Assembly: GCF_028683095.1 (NCBI RefSeq)
Contig: NZ_JAJUBC010000036.1
Location: 1 to 57,765 of the forward strand
DNA from: Enterovibrio gelatinilyticus
GTDB lineage: Bacteria > Pseudomonadota > Gammaproteobacteria > Enterobacterales > Vibrionaceae
Length of the DNA: 57,765 nt
Direction of reading: 5' to 3'
A program made the position numbers and the translations under genes. The notes under the pieces were generated by a model. That model was not told the origin of the DNA, made no database searches, and saw nothing but the letters and a program-made list of their open reading frames with translations. Shown in pieces: positions 1-9,400 of this stretch (the stretch's first letter is position 1; every line of letters begins with the position of its first letter).

Positions 1-295
1 GACGGTCAGGGCTTTTTTGCGTTTAGCAAAAATATACCAATAATGTACATCCACCATGTCGGTTAACTTCAGATGGAGGCCTATGAGGACTTTGCGAAGG
101 AGTAATTAGGCTTTTTAGAAGCTGGTGCTAACAGTTCGCTTACGCATCGAGAAATTTGCCTACATCCAGCGCCAAAACAGACATTGCTGCTTTCGCTTAC
201 AAAGCATTTTCCTCCCGTTTTTTAACCTTTGATACCGACAAGCCCAAGACTAACTTCTACACTGTCAGCACTTGTTAGCTGACAGGAATATATCC
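1..295. other. Left-edge sequence without a recognisable gene
   Basis: I see no convincing coding frame or RNA here. Short open stretches exist on both strands but none has a ribosome-binding site or a family I recognise. The last part presumably holds the yggL promoter and leader. Confidence 0.4.
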
Positions 296-634
296 ATGCC
301 ATCACAACGTTCTAAACGATTGAGAAAGAAGCTGTACCTAGATGAGTTTGCGGTGTTTGGCTTTGTGATCAGTCTGAAGCTGAATACCGAAAACGACGAA
401 GAACTGGATACTTTTATTGAATCCTTGGCTGATTTTGCAGAATCTCGTCATCTACTTGTTGCTGGCGGTGGTATGAAAGATATTGAGCTTGTTGTGGGTT
501 CAGCGCTTCGATATGGCTCCGCGACAGCGCAGGACAGGGAGTCAATCAAAGTATGGATTGAAGAACGAGGTGAAGTCGATCTCTTGGAGCTAGGTGTGCT
601 TGTTGATTTGCATCAATTGGAACAGACAGACTAA
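296..634 (+). CDS. yggL: YggL family 50S ribosome-associated protein
   Basis: A 112-residue protein of the YggL (DUF469) family. It has the basic N-terminus (SQRSKRLRKKLYLDEF) and the VGF-like beta segment (FGFVISLKL) followed by an acidic middle, typical of the family. E. coli YggL is reported to associate with the 50S subunit; a role here is by homology only. An open frame exists eight codons upstream, but the family N-terminus begins at the ATG at 296, preceded by a purine-rich GACAGGA stretch. The gene stands alone with no operon partner in view. Confidence 0.85.
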   Translation: MPSQRSKRLRKKLYLDEFAVFGFVISLKLNTENDEELDTFIESLADFAESRHLLVAGGGMKDIELVVGSALRYGSATAQDRESIKVWIEERGEVDLLELGVLVDLHQLEQTD

Positions 635-846
635 CCCAAAAAATATTCGTATAACTGGCTCTTTTTAGGCTTAGATATTGAAGTGAGTCATTCAAAGAAT
701 GTTATTCATCTCCGATATCTATTGAAGTGGACTATATCCATTATGGATAAGAAAGCAGCTTAGTTGTTGTTTGATAAACTCAACGGTAAATTCGGGAGGA
801 AGAGCGCGAAAAACTCGTTTTCACGCTGATAGTTAGAAGCCGTTGA
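635..846. other. Intergenic region, no clear element
   Basis: Lies between the ends of convergent yggL and the acetyltransferase gene. No strong terminator hairpin with a T-run is evident. Small open frames here are not supported. Confidence 0.3.
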
Positions 847-1347
847 TCAACCTTTGGGCGTGTTCGAACGCGCCATGTAAAGTGCATCGACGTATTCCCC
901 ATTTCGAAAAGCGTAATCCACGGCCCTGCCTTCCTGCTGGAATCCAAATTTCTTATACAAGGCAATAGCGGCCTCATTGTCGCTATAAACGGTTAATTCG
1001 ATTCGACGTAGGTTCAACCAATTGTCGGCCAAATCTATCATGGTACTAAGCAGCTTACTGGCAACGCCTTTTCCGGTGTGGTCATCATGCACAGCCATGC
1101 CGAATTCACCCACATGACGTCTGCGTGCGCGACGGTTGGCTTCAAATCCCAACTGACCTACTATCTTATCTTCTTCTTCCGCGACCAGGCAGTAGACGTT
1201 ATCCGGTAGGTTACTGAGTCGTTTTTCCCACATCGCAAGCGAAGGTAATGGCATTTGTAGCGTACCAGCTTGTGCTTTTGGGCAGGCATAGAGTTGTTGG
1301 ATTGCTGGAATATCGCGAGGCTCTACAGGACGAACAGTTACAGGCAT
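847..1347 (-). CDS. GNAT-family N-acetyltransferase, YhhY-like
   Basis: A 166-residue single-domain GNAT acetyltransferase. The acetyl-CoA binding segment is visible as GKGVASKLLSTMID in the middle, followed by the RRIELTVYSDNEAAIALYKKFGF block typical of the fold's second half. The whole protein resembles E. coli YhhY (an L-amino-acid N-acetyltransferase), including the TLQMPLPS, FG(M/I)xV and RNGEYVDALYMAR segments; substrate is unknown here. The ATG at 1347 is preferred over an in-frame ATG at 1368 because a GGAG motif lies six bases before it. Confidence 0.85.
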   Translation of the reverse strand: MPVTVRPVEPRDIPAIQQLYACPKAQAGTLQMPLPSLAMWEKRLSNLPDNVYCLVAEEEDKIVGQLGFEANRRARRRHVGEFGMAVHDDHTGKGVASKLLSTMIDLADNWLNLRRIELTVYSDNEAAIALYKKFGFQQEGRAVDYAFRNGEYVDALYMARSNTPKG

Positions 1348-1442
1348 AGTCACTCCGAGGTAATACAAGAGGGACTTTTCATCATTACTTGCAACTGACT
1401 GCTTATCAAGCAGTTTTTTAGGTTGGTATTGACTTACTTGTT

Positions 1443-2465
1443 TTATTCGAGATGAAGGTCGAGAGGTGTCTTGCTATCACGACCGCCGATTTCACGTGTT
1501 AGGCGTGGAACCAAGTAGCCGGAAACTTCTTTGATAAGCCCAGACATCAGCATTTTCGCTTCTTCATCAGCGACTAAGAAATGCGCTGCTCCTTTCACTT
1601 TGTCCAGAACATGCAGGTAGTACGGTAAGATACCTGCATCAAACAAACTATTGCTCAGGTTTTTCAGCGCTTCGACAGAATCATTCACGCCACGCAGCAG
1701 CACACTTTGGTTTAAAAGGGTGACTCCGGCTATTTTGAGCTTCGCCATTGACGCACGTAACTCATCATCAATCTCATTGGCATGGTTGATGTGGGTGACC
1801 AATACCACTCCAAGCCTTGATGATTGAAGCATGTGAGTAAGTGCTAATGTCACCCTTGATGGAATCACGACAGGCAGTCTCGAGTGAATACGAAGGCGCT
1901 TGATGTGAGGCACGGATTCTATCGCTTCAATTAGCCATTGCAGTTCATGGTCTTTCGCCATTAGTGGATCCCCACCAGACAGAATAACTTCATCGACTTC
2001 CGGGTGATCTTGCAAGTAAGCGATCGTTTTGCGCCAGGTTTCTTTGCCGCCTTTGTTGTCTTCATAAGGGAAATGTCGACGGAAGCAGTATCGACAATTG
2101 ATCGCACAGCCGCCTTTTACAATCATAAGCACACGATTTTTGTACTTATGAAGGAGTCCGGGAACATCATTATCTTGTTCGTCTAGTGGGTCTATGGTGA
2201 AGCCTATCGCTTCCTCAAACTCTTCGATAACAGGCAATACTTGACGCAAAAGCGGGTCATTCGGGTTACCTTTCTCCATTCTATCGATGAAACTTTGTGG
2301 CACACGTTGTGAGAACAAGGTGCGTGCAGAGAAGCCGGTCATCCATGGTGTAGGCTCGATCTCGAGCTGTTGCAGAAGAATTTGAGGATCTGAGACAGCA
2401 TTTGCGATCTCTTTGAGCCACTTTTTCTCAACAGGCGATGCGTTTCGGGTTATTATGTCCGGCAT
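1443..2465 (-). CDS. epmB: EF-P beta-lysylation enzyme EpmB, lysine 2,3-aminomutase
   Basis: A radical-SAM enzyme of 340 residues that converts L-alpha-lysine to beta-lysine, the group EpmA attaches to EF-P. The radical-SAM cysteines form CX3CX2C at C120, C124 and C127 ([10 protein letters not shown]), matching the positions in E. coli EpmB. The PLP-lysine region lies in the C-terminal part ([12 protein letters not shown]). It is transcribed away from efp with only 34 bases between the two start codons, so each promoter must overlap the other gene's 5' end. Length and motifs are normal. Confidence 0.95.
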   Translation of the reverse strand: MPDIITRNASPVEKKWLKEIANAVSDPQILLQQLEIEPTPWMTGFSARTLFSQRVPQSFIDRMEKGNPNDPLLRQVLPVIEEFEEAIGFTIDPLDEQDNDVPGLLHKYKNRVLMIVKGGCAINCRYCFRRHFPYEDNKGGKETWRKTIAYLQDHPEVDEVILSGGDPLMAKDHELQWLIEAIESVPHIKRLRIHSRLPVVIPSRVTLALTHMLQSSRLGVVLVTHINHANEIDDELRASMAKLKIAGVTLLNQSVLLRGVNDSVEALKNLSNSLFDAGILPYYLHVLDKVKGAAHFLVADEEAKMLMSGLIKEVSGYLVPRLTREIGGRDSKTPLDLHLE

Positions 2466-2499
2466 TTATGACAACTTCGAAGATGTTAAGAGGATAGAC

Positions 2500-3066
2500 A
2501 TGGCGTCTTTTAGCACCAATGAATTCCGCGGTGGAATGAAAATTATGCTTGATAATGAACCTTGTGTCATTATCGAAAACGAATTCGTTAAGCCTGGTAA
2601 AGGCCAAGCGTTCAACCGCGTAAAAATCCGCAAGCTGCTTTCTGGCAAAGTGCTGGAGAAGACATTCAAGTCAGGCGACTCAGTGGAAGCTGCCGACGTA
2701 ATGGATCATGAACTAGACTACCTCTACACAGACGGTGAGTTCTGGCATTTTATGAACGCAGAATCTTTCGAGCAAATCGCTGCTGATGAAAAAGCAGTCA
2801 GTGATAACATTAAATGGTTGAAAGAGAATGACCGTTGCACATTGACACTTTGGAACGGTAACCCAATTGCTGTTACTCCGCCAAACTTTGTTGAGCTTGA
2901 AGTGACTGAAACAGATCCTGGTCTGAAGGGTGATACCGCTGGTACTGGCGGCAAGCCAGCGACATTGATCACGGGCGCTGTTGTTCGTGTGCCTTTGTTC
3001 ATTCAAATCGGTGAAGTGATCAAAGTGGATACACGCTCTGGCGAATACGTGAGCCGCGTCAAGTAA
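2500..3066 (+). CDS. efp: Translation elongation factor P
   Basis: EF-P, 188 residues, rescues ribosomes stalled at polyproline. It has the three beta-barrel domains of the family; the loop [11 protein letters not shown] carries Lys34, the residue that receives beta-lysine from EpmA and EpmB in enterobacteria. The C-terminal OB domain ends with the family motif [13 protein letters not shown]. The frame is open 29 codons further upstream into epmB antisense, but the family N-terminus [12 protein letters not shown] fixes the start at 2500, with AAGAGG about eight bases before it. Confidence 0.97.
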   Translation: MASFSTNEFRGGMKIMLDNEPCVIIENEFVKPGKGQAFNRVKIRKLLSGKVLEKTFKSGDSVEAADVMDHELDYLYTDGEFWHFMNAESFEQIAADEKAVSDNIKWLKENDRCTLTLWNGNPIAVTPPNFVELEVTETDPGLKGDTAGTGGKPATLITGAVVRVPLFIQIGEVIKVDTRSGEYVSRVK

Positions 3067-3089
3067 TCACGGGTCATCTGCTTTGCAGT

Positions 3090-3118
3090 AAAAAGGTCGC
3101 TTAGGTGGCCTTTTTTGT
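3090..3118 (+). terminator. Rho-independent terminator of efp
   Basis: An eight-base stem (AAAAGGTC pairing with GGCCTTTT, one G-U pair) with an eight-base loop runs into a T-tract about 25 bases after the efp stop. Confidence 0.75.
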
Positions 3119-3191
3119 GTCTGTAATTCCGTGAGTTATTTCCCTGTTTGCGATTCAACAGGCGAGTGCCAAAGCTGGCCTGTTTGAAGCC

Positions 3192-3383
3192 ATGGCTATC
3201 CTAGCAAAAGGTGAAGCAGAATCGGAGGTGCCTAAAGCGACCTATGACGCGTACGGTTCTAATTGTGACGTCTATTTGGTGGAATTGCATCGCGATAACT
3301 CGACTGCATTGTACGACAATTTGAAAGACCACAAGATTGAAGAACCAAAGCATTACTTTGGCGTGGTAACAGCGGAAAGATGA
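3192..3383 (+). CDS. Hypothetical short ORF, possibly a gene remnant
   Basis: A 63-codon frame that is open further upstream to about 3135 without a start codon, reading like an internal protein segment (IQQASAKAGLFEAMAILAKG). I do not recognise the family. The ATG at 3192 has no good ribosome-binding site. Its stop overlaps the ATG of the next short ORF (ATGA), a coupling seen in real operons. It is either a tiny gene or the 3' end of a gene whose start is lost. Confidence 0.3.
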   Translation: MAILAKGEAESEVPKATYDAYGSNCDVYLVELHRDNSTALYDNLKDHKIEEPKHYFGVVTAER

Positions 3384-3469
3384 CCTCTAACCTTGATGTG
3401 ATTGTCGGTCTAAGGGCATTGGGGATGATGGAAAAAATGGAAGCGTTGCACCAGATGCCAAAGAAATAA
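3380..3469 (+). CDS. Hypothetical 29-residue ORF overlapping the previous one
   Basis: Starts at ATG 3380 inside the stop of the preceding ORF and ends at TAA 3467-3469, just before a bidirectional terminator. The peptide (MTSNLDVIVGLRALGMMEKM...) is leucine/methionine-rich and could form a helix. No family recognised; coding status unproven. Confidence 0.25.
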   Translation: MTSNLDVIVGLRALGMMEKMEALHQMPKK

Positions 3470-3490
3470 TGGTGCACAGACAGTAGGAAT

Positions 3491-3517
3491 AAAAAAGGGA
3501 GCGAAAGCTCCCTTTTT
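3491..3517. terminator. Bidirectional terminator between short ORFs and frdD
   Basis: Perfect stem GGGAGC-GAAA-GCTCCC with A-run before and T-run after, so it works on both strands. It ends the frd operon on the minus strand. Confidence 0.85.
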
Positions 3518-3530
3518 CGTGCCTGTGAGA

Positions 3531-3893
3531 TTAAATCATAAAGATGAAAATCACAGACAGTGCAGTTACCAAGAATGCAGCGGCATAGCACGCCACTTTT
3601 CCAGCAGTTCCTGTATGGAACTTCAGATCGTGCATGCCATGGTGCAAGCGGTGCATCGCATGCCACATAGGCAAAGACAAAGTACCCATAACAAACAATG
3701 CGCCAATGAAGCTGGTGACAAAACCAGTTACACGCTCATAGCTCAGGGCTTCTGCGTCTAGAATGCCCATTGGTGCCATGATCCCAAGAACCAAAATGGT
3801 TACAGGGGTAATCATTGCAAACCAAGAACCGCCTGCGCCAAATAGTCCCCACCATACTGGTTCGTCAGAACGTTTTGGATTCAAATCGACCAC
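3531..3893 (-). CDS. frdD: Fumarate reductase membrane anchor subunit D
   Basis: A 120-residue three-helix membrane anchor of quinol:fumarate reductase. Three hydrophobic segments are clear (about residues 20-42, 60-82, 98-119). The segment [16 protein letters not shown] after the second helix is the conserved His-rich loop of the family. Last gene of frdABCD, 25 bases after frdC. It helps hold FrdAB at the inner membrane and forms the menaquinol site with FrdC. Confidence 0.95.
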   Translation of the reverse strand: MVDLNPKRSDEPVWWGLFGAGGSWFAMITPVTILVLGIMAPMGILDAEALSYERVTGFVTSFIGALFVMGTLSLPMWHAMHRLHHGMHDLKFHTGTAGKVACYAAAFLVTALSVIFIFMI

Positions 3894-3918
3894 GCTTTAT
3901 CTCCTCACTTGTATGGTG

Positions 3919-4302
3919 TTAAACCACAAACAGAACAACGGCAGAGATCACTGCAACGGCTGCCCATTGAGCCAGCACTATGATCTTCTTATCCAACTTT
4001 TTGCCACCGATACGAATTGGCATCACCTGTGGCATCATGCTGAAAAACGTCTGTGCATGGAACAAGCTTCCGATCAGTGCCACGATGTTGATCGCGATAA
4101 CGACAGGATTTGCCATGAAGCTTAGCCAGTTCTGCCAAGCACTTTCGCCAATCACCAAGCTACCTAGGCCAAATGTTAGGAACAAGGTAAAGAAAATCAG
4201 TGGTAATACCGTTGCTTCACGCAGCATATACATGCGGTAGAAAGGGTGATCCTTCCACCATGTACGCTTCATTTCACGAACGTAAGGTTTACGGTTAGAC
4301 AT
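3919..4302 (-). CDS. frdC: Fumarate reductase membrane anchor subunit C
   Basis: A 127-residue anchor with the family N-terminus (RKPYVREMKRTWWKDHPFY) and three hydrophobic helices. The Glu in YMLREATVLP of helix I corresponds to the quinol-site glutamate of E. coli FrdC. It starts two bases after the frdB stop, indicating translational coupling. Confidence 0.95.
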   Translation of the reverse strand: MSNRKPYVREMKRTWWKDHPFYRMYMLREATVLPLIFFTLFLTFGLGSLVIGESAWQNWLSFMANPVVIAINIVALIGSLFHAQTFFSMMPQVMPIRIGGKKLDKKIIVLAQWAAVAVISAVVLFVV

Positions 4303-4304
4303 CC

Positions 4305-5063
4305 TTAATCCTCCACTTTCTTTGGTGAACCATCAGGTTTGAGCATGGCAATGACAAAGTCCTGAGACGATACGATTTTGCCTTGGTTAACGGCTGCTGC
4401 TGGATCAACGCTTTTCGGGCAAACCTCAGAGCAATAGCCGACGAAGGTGCAACCCCACGCGCCGTTTTCACCATTGATCAGGGCCATACGCTCTTGCGCA
4501 CCGTTGTCACGGCTATCAAGGTTGTAGCGGTGAGCCAACGTTAGCGCAGCAGGGCCGATGAATTCAGGGTTTAGACCAAATTGAGGGCAGGCAGCGTAAC
4601 AAAGGCCGCAGTTAATACAGCCAGCGAACTGCTTGTAGCGAGCCATTTGCTCTGGCGTTTGGTTATTTGCACCATCTTCAGGTGTGCGGTCGTTGCCAAT
4701 GATGTAAGGTTTGATCGCTTCAAGACGCTCAATAAATGGCGTCATGTCGACAATCAAATCTTTTTCAATTGGGAAGTTAGCGAGCGGTTCGATAGTCACG
4801 CCATCAGGGTAATCGCGTAGGAAAGCTTTACATGCAAGCTTTGGTACGTTGTTCACCATGATGCCGCAAGAGCCGCAGATTGCCATTCGGCAAGACCAGC
4901 GATACGCGAGGTGCTTGTCGAGATGGTCTTTGATGTAACCTAGTGCATCCAATACCGACATGGTGTCGTCGAATGGCACGTTAAAGGTTTGCAGGCGAGG
5001 CTCATCATCTTTCGACGGGTCATAGCGAAGAATGCTGACTTTTTGAATGCGATTGTCTGACAT
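4305..5063 (-). CDS. frdB: Fumarate reductase iron-sulfur subunit
   Basis: A 252-residue electron-transfer subunit with three Fe-S clusters. [2Fe-2S]: C58, C63, C66 and C78. [4Fe-4S] and [3Fe-4S]: [12 protein letters not shown] plus the later CSEVCP. It passes electrons from menaquinol (FrdCD) to FrdA. The start codon overlaps the frdA stop by one base (TAATG). Confidence 0.97.
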   Translation of the reverse strand: MSDNRIQKVSILRYDPSKDDEPRLQTFNVPFDDTMSVLDALGYIKDHLDKHLAYRWSCRMAICGSCGIMVNNVPKLACKAFLRDYPDGVTIEPLANFPIEKDLIVDMTPFIERLEAIKPYIIGNDRTPEDGANNQTPEQMARYKQFAGCINCGLCYAACPQFGLNPEFIGPAALTLAHRYNLDSRDNGAQERMALINGENGAWGCTFVGYCSEVCPKSVDPAAAVNQGKIVSSQDFVIAMLKPDGSPKKVED

Positions 5064-6874
5064 TATGCCTGCTCCTTCTGTTGTTTTTCAGCCTTCTTAG
5101 CCGCAGCTTCAGCTTCTTCCGCAGCAGCACCATATAGGCGTGCTTTCGGCTGAGATTTCGTAATTTTCACGTCACCATATGTAATGGTTGGCGCTGCATC
5201 TGGGTTATAGAAAGCCAGAGAGTGTTTCAGGAAGTTCGCGTCATCGCGTTCTGTGCAACCCTCGTCAAGACGCTGGTGCGCACCACGAGACTCGCGGCGC
5301 ATGATTGCAGAGTGTGCCATGGCCTCTGCCACTTCAAGGCCGTAGCCCACTTCAATGGCATACAACAGATCAGTGTTAAACACTTTGCCTTTGTCTTGAA
5401 TACTAATGCGCTTGTAACGCTCTTTAAGCTCAGTGAGCTTGTCGATGGTTTGTTGCATGAGATCTTCGCGACGGTAGATACCGCAGCCCGCTTCCATGGT
5501 GTGTCCCATTTCAGTACGGATTTCGGCCCAATTCTCATCGCCTTCTTGATTCAAGAGTGCATCGATACGCGCTTCAACCGCTGCGATTTGACGGGTAATC
5601 TCTTCGTCATTCCAGCCAGTGAATTCAGCAGCACGCTCAACAGCACCTTCACCTGCAACGCGACCAAATACCACCAACTCAGCCAGCGAGTTAGAACCCA
5701 GACGGTTAGCACCGTGAAGGCCTACAGATGAACACTCACCTACAGCGAACAAACCTTTGATCGTGGTTTCGTTCTTGCCGTTCGTCTCGATACCACCCAT
5801 GGTGTAGTGCGCAGTAGGGCGAATAGGGATTGGCTCTTTGGCTGGGTCAACGTTGACATACGCTTTTGCCAATTCACAGATAAATGGCAGACGTTCGTTA
5901 AGGTATTCTTCACCTAGGTGGCGAAGATCTAGCAACACCACATCGCCCAGTGCGTGTTTGATTGTGTTGCCCTTTTGCTGCTCGTGCCAGAATGCTTGCG
6001 AGACTTTATCGCGTGGGCCGAGTTCCATGTATTTGTTCTTTGGCTGGCCAATCGGTGTTTCTGGGCCCATGCCATAATCTTGAAGGTAACGGTAGCCGTT
6101 TTTGTTGACGATAATACCGCCTTCACCACGACAACCTTCCGTCATCAGAATGCCGGTGCCTGGCAGGCCCGTTGGGTGATATTGAACAAACTCCATATCA
6201 CGCAGTGCAGCACCATGGCGATAGGCCATTGCCATGCCGTCGCCTGTTACGATACCGCCGTTGGTGTTGCAGTTATAAACGCGGCCTGCGCCTCCTGTTG
6301 CCAGAATGACGGATTTTGCCTTAATGCAGACCAACTCGCCCTCAGACATATGAATGGCGATCAGGCCTTGTGCTTCACCGTCTACAACGAGTAAGTCCAC
6401 CACGAAGTACTCGTCAAGACGTTTAATTTGCTTGTACTTGATAGACGTTTGGAAAAGCGTGTGAAGCATGTGGAAGCCAGTTTTATCAGCCGCGAACCAC
6501 GTGCGCTCAACTTTCATGCCACCGAAACGACGAACGTTTACGTCACCGTTTTCTTTGCGGCTCCATGGGCAACCCCATTGTTCCAATTGGATCATTTCGC
6601 GAGTCGCATTCTCAACGAAATATTCCACAACATCCTGTTCACAAAGCCAATCACCACCGCCAACGGTATCGTTGAAGTGGTTATCGAGGCTATCCTCATC
6701 CTTGATGACGGCGGCAGAACCACCCTCAGCGGCCACCGTGTGGGAGCGCATCGGGTATACCTTAGAAATCAGAGAGATTTCTAGTTCTGGGTTTGCTTCA
6801 GCTGCAGCAATAGCGGCACGAAGGCCAGCGCCGCCAGCGCCAATAACAGCGATATCTGTGGTAATTGTTTTCAC
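5063..6874 (-). CDS. frdA: Fumarate reductase flavoprotein subunit
   Basis: The 603-residue catalytic subunit reducing fumarate to succinate in anaerobic respiration. The N-terminal FAD motif is [13 protein letters not shown]. His45 in [10 protein letters not shown] matches the covalent FAD attachment residue. The active-site region [10 protein letters not shown] and the substrate-loop motif [19 protein letters not shown] are present. It starts with GTG at 6874; the Shine-Dalgarno GGAGGA lies inside a perfect 14-base palindrome just upstream. The C-terminus is an Ala/Glu/Lys-rich tail. First gene of the operon, divergent from epmA. Confidence 0.97.
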   Translation of the reverse strand: MKTITTDIAVIGAGGAGLRAAIAAAEANPELEISLISKVYPMRSHTVAAEGGSAAVIKDEDSLDNHFNDTVGGGDWLCEQDVVEYFVENATREMIQLEQWGCPWSRKENGDVNVRRFGGMKVERTWFAADKTGFHMLHTLFQTSIKYKQIKRLDEYFVVDLLVVDGEAQGLIAIHMSEGELVCIKAKSVILATGGAGRVYNCNTNGGIVTGDGMAMAYRHGAALRDMEFVQYHPTGLPGTGILMTEGCRGEGGIIVNKNGYRYLQDYGMGPETPIGQPKNKYMELGPRDKVSQAFWHEQQKGNTIKHALGDVVLLDLRHLGEEYLNERLPFICELAKAYVNVDPAKEPIPIRPTAHYTMGGIETNGKNETTIKGLFAVGECSSVGLHGANRLGSNSLAELVVFGRVAGEGAVERAAEFTGWNDEEITRQIAAVEARIDALLNQEGDENWAEIRTEMGHTMEAGCGIYRREDLMQQTIDKLTELKERYKRISIQDKGKVFNTDLLYAIEVGYGLEVAEAMAHSAIMRRESRGAHQRLDEGCTERDDANFLKHSLAFYNPDAAPTITYGDVKITKSQPKARLYGAAAEEAEAAAKKAEKQQKEQA

Positions 6875-7334
6875 AGCTATCCTCCGGAGGATTGTTAAAA
6901 AATAAGAGATGCAATCTGTGCATCGAACTCAAAAGCTATCCCCATCTTAGGGAACTTGGCCTCATCACTATTTGACCTGAAAGGGTATTTGTTCCGACTT
7001 TTCGGCTTTCTTGGGCGTTAAGCCACAGAAGTGTGATCTGGGTCGTCAGAGAAAGAAAATACACATGTTAATAGCGGGTTACCTAGCCATTTCGTATGTT
7101 TCTGACACGTAAAAAATGCATTGCACTTGGGTGATTTAACTCTTTATTTTTAAAGGTTTTTATTTGATGTATGCTTGAGGCGAATAAACAGCGGCTTTCA
7201 GTTTGATGGCGCTAATATCTTTGACTTGTTCAAGCACTCGAAAACATAAATTCGACTTGATGGTAGAGGGCTTTCTATAAGAAGGCAGCAAGAGATACAA
7301 TGTGGCCAATCCCAATGAAAGAGAATGATTCAAT
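6875..7334. promoter_or_regulatory. Divergent frdA/epmA intergenic region
   Basis: 460 bases holding both promoters. At 6879-6892 the palindrome ATCCTCCGGAGGAT contains the frdA Shine-Dalgarno. A near-FNR half-site pair, TTGA-N5-TCAA, lies at about 7221-7233, but its spacing is one base short of the FNR consensus and it lies nearer epmA. I found no canonical FNR or CRP site and no convincing gene. Confidence 0.45.
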
Positions 7335-8306
7335 ATGACTCCGCAGTGGCGTCCTACGTCTGATATCGAGACATTAAAAGCACGCGCAACCTTGATGCGT
7401 AATATCCGTCAGTTTTTTGCAGAGCGCGACGTCATGGAAGTAGACACACCCGCAATGAGTCAAGCGACGGTCACAGATATTCATTTACATACTTTCCGAA
7501 CCGATTTTGTCGGCCCTGGTTATGCGAAAGGTATACCGCTTTATTTGATGACGAGCCCTGAGTTTCACATGAAACGGTTGTTGGCTGCTGGCAGTGGTGC
7601 CATCTATCAAATCAATAAAGCCTTTCGTAACGAAGAGGCGGGTCGTCACCACAACCCTGAATTTACTATGTTGGAGTGGTATCGCCCGGGATTTGACCAT
7701 CACGCACTCATGGATGAGATGGATGTGCTGCTGCAACTTGTGATGCGCTTAGGTCAAGCTGAGCGTATGACCTATCAAGATGCGTTCATCTCTGTGCTTG
7801 GAGTCTGTCCACTCGAGGGCACAATGGCGCAGCTAAAATCGGCAGCAAGAACGCTGGGGCTGTCAGATATCGCTGAGCCTGAAGAAGACCGTGATACCTT
7901 GCTGCAATTGCTGTTTAGCGTGGGTGTCGAGCCTGATATTGGGCAAACAGTGCCTGCTTTTGTGTATAACTTTCCTGCATCACAGGCCGCACTTGCGAAA
8001 GTATGTAGTGATGATAAACGAGTTGCCGCGCGTTTTGAGGTTTACTTCAAAGGCATTGAACTAGCTAACGGTTTCTATGAACTGGACAATGCTGATGAGC
8101 AGCTTGCTCGTTTTGAAGAAGACAACCGAAAGCGCGAAAGCATGGGACTGAACGCGCAGCCTATCGACGACCACTTGATTGAAGCAATCCGACATGGTTT
8201 GCCTGATTGTGCAGGCGTTGCCTTGGGGATTGATCGTTTGATCATGTTGGCGCTAGGTAAATCACACATCGATGACGTTATCGCTTTCCCTGTTGGACGC
8301 GCTTAA
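7335..8306 (+). CDS. epmA: EF-P lysyltransferase EpmA (GenX/PoxA)
   Basis: A 323-residue truncated class-II lysyl-tRNA synthetase paralogue lacking the anticodon-binding domain; it attaches beta-lysine to Lys34 of EF-P instead of charging tRNA. Class-II motif 2 is [19 protein letters not shown] and motif 3 is [15 protein letters not shown] near the C-terminus. The length matches E. coli EpmA. It sits divergently next to frdA as in E. coli. The complete pair epmA/epmB with efp within 8 kb indicates that the modification pathway is functional. Confidence 0.96.
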   Translation: MTPQWRPTSDIETLKARATLMRNIRQFFAERDVMEVDTPAMSQATVTDIHLHTFRTDFVGPGYAKGIPLYLMTSPEFHMKRLLAAGSGAIYQINKAFRNEEAGRHHNPEFTMLEWYRPGFDHHALMDEMDVLLQLVMRLGQAERMTYQDAFISVLGVCPLEGTMAQLKSAARTLGLSDIAEPEEDRDTLLQLLFSVGVEPDIGQTVPAFVYNFPASQAALAKVCSDDKRVAARFEVYFKGIELANGFYELDNADEQLARFEEDNRKRESMGLNAQPIDDHLIEAIRHGLPDCAGVALGIDRLIMLALGKSHIDDVIAFPVGRA

Positions 8307-8310
8307 CTGA

Positions 8311-8340
8311 AAACGCCGCAATCAAAATGCGGCGTTTTTA
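8311..8340. terminator. Bidirectional terminator between epmA and EamA gene
   Basis: Perfect nine-base stem AACGCCGCA / TGCGGCGTT with A- and T-runs on the two sides, between two convergent genes. Confidence 0.88.
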
Positions 8341-8370
8341 TGTTCGAGCGTTGAAGGCGACTGAACAGCC

Positions 8371-9258
8371 CTAGCTTGAAACAATGAGTCCTGCTCCTGT
8401 TACCGCAAGCGCGGCGCCAATCCACGCACTCGGTGATGGACGCACTTTGGTGAACAGCCAAATGAGTGGCAGGACCATGACAGGTGTGGTTGATGACAGC
8501 AGTGCCACCATACCCACTTCGCCCCACTTCAACGCGTACATAATCAGCGTCATGCCGACGGCCATAGCAAGGAAGCCGTTGACCACCACCATACCGAAAA
8601 TACGCCAGTTAATTGGATTCACTGGTTGTGCAACACGCACTTGCAACAGAACGAGTATGCCGTGTGCGGCAAATGCCGCAATCATACGAATGGCTGATGC
8701 AGCGATGGGATCAACGTTACCCGTCAGGACGGGTTTAGCAATCACGCCACCTAACGACTGACAAAGCGCCGCTGTTAAACCAAGGGCGATGGCGACGCCC
8801 AAGCTACCTTTCGTTTCTTCCCATTGGTGGGCATTTCCGCTTTGGCGGAAAAAGACGGCAATCATGACGCCGGAAAACACCAAGATAGCGCCGACAAGTC
8901 GAATGCCTTGTAGGGTTTCACCAAATAGCCAGATACCTAGCAGAGCAGAAAAGCCTGCGTGGCAGGAATACAAAAGGCCTGAGCGTCGCGGACCGATTCG
9001 ATTCATGCAGCCAAACAGAGCGGTATCACCAATAAATATACCAATCAGGCCAGACACCGCCATGGGCCACCAAATGTCCGACGTGACGGTTGCCCATCCT
9101 CCGGTAAATAGCGCTAAGAGTGACAGCATGATTGACACACTGGCCATACGCCAACGGCTATAGGCAAAACTGCCTAAGTGGCGAGCGGGCGTCACCGATA
9201 TTAGGCTGGAAATACCCCAAAGAAAGGCGGCGGCAAGCGCTAGCCATTCATATCCCAA
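8371..9258 (-). CDS. EamA/DMT-superfamily inner-membrane transporter
   Basis: 295 residues with about ten hydrophobic helices arranged as two EamA repeats, the plan of drug/metabolite transporters. Repeat 1 starts at MGYEWLALAAAFLWGISSL; repeat 2 starts near GVAIALGLTAALCQSLGG and ends with PSPSAWIGAALAVTGAGLIV. Substrate cannot be read from sequence. Together with the DASS gene it occupies the place held by mscM in E. coli between epmA and psd. Confidence 0.85.
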   Translation of the reverse strand: MGYEWLALAAAFLWGISSLISVTPARHLGSFAYSRWRMASVSIMLSLLALFTGGWATVTSDIWWPMAVSGLIGIFIGDTALFGCMNRIGPRRSGLLYSCHAGFSALLGIWLFGETLQGIRLVGAILVFSGVMIAVFFRQSGNAHQWEETKGSLGVAIALGLTAALCQSLGGVIAKPVLTGNVDPIAASAIRMIAAFAAHGILVLLQVRVAQPVNPINWRIFGMVVVNGFLAMAVGMTLIMYALKWGEVGMVALLSSTTPVMVLPLIWLFTKVRPSPSAWIGAALAVTGAGLIVSS

Positions 9259-9342
9259 GAGAGCGTCCTCATAAGATGCGAGCCAAAGTTCGCGTTGTTA
9301 AATTTGAAAAGGAGCGAGAGTGTATATGGACTTGGGACTTGG

Positions 9343-9364
9343 GGAAAGGCCCTGCGGCCTTTCC
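9343..9364. repeat. Perfect 9-bp hairpin between two transporter genes
   Basis: GGAAAGGCC and GGCCTTTCC separated by four bases. No T-run follows on either strand, so it is not a standard terminator; it may be a transcript-end structure of the DASS gene upstream on the minus strand. Confidence 0.5.
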
Positions 9365-9400
9365 GATCAGACGTTCGAAAGTGCTAAGTAAGAAAAGGCG

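Noticed and set aside
5222-5731. 169-codon plus-strand ORF inside frdA
   Set aside because: Antisense shadow of a well-supported gene; no ribosome-binding site and no protein-like pattern.
7221-7233. FNR site TTGA-N5-TCAA in the frd-epmA gap
   Set aside because: FNR sites need six bases between the arms; this has five and lies far from frdA.
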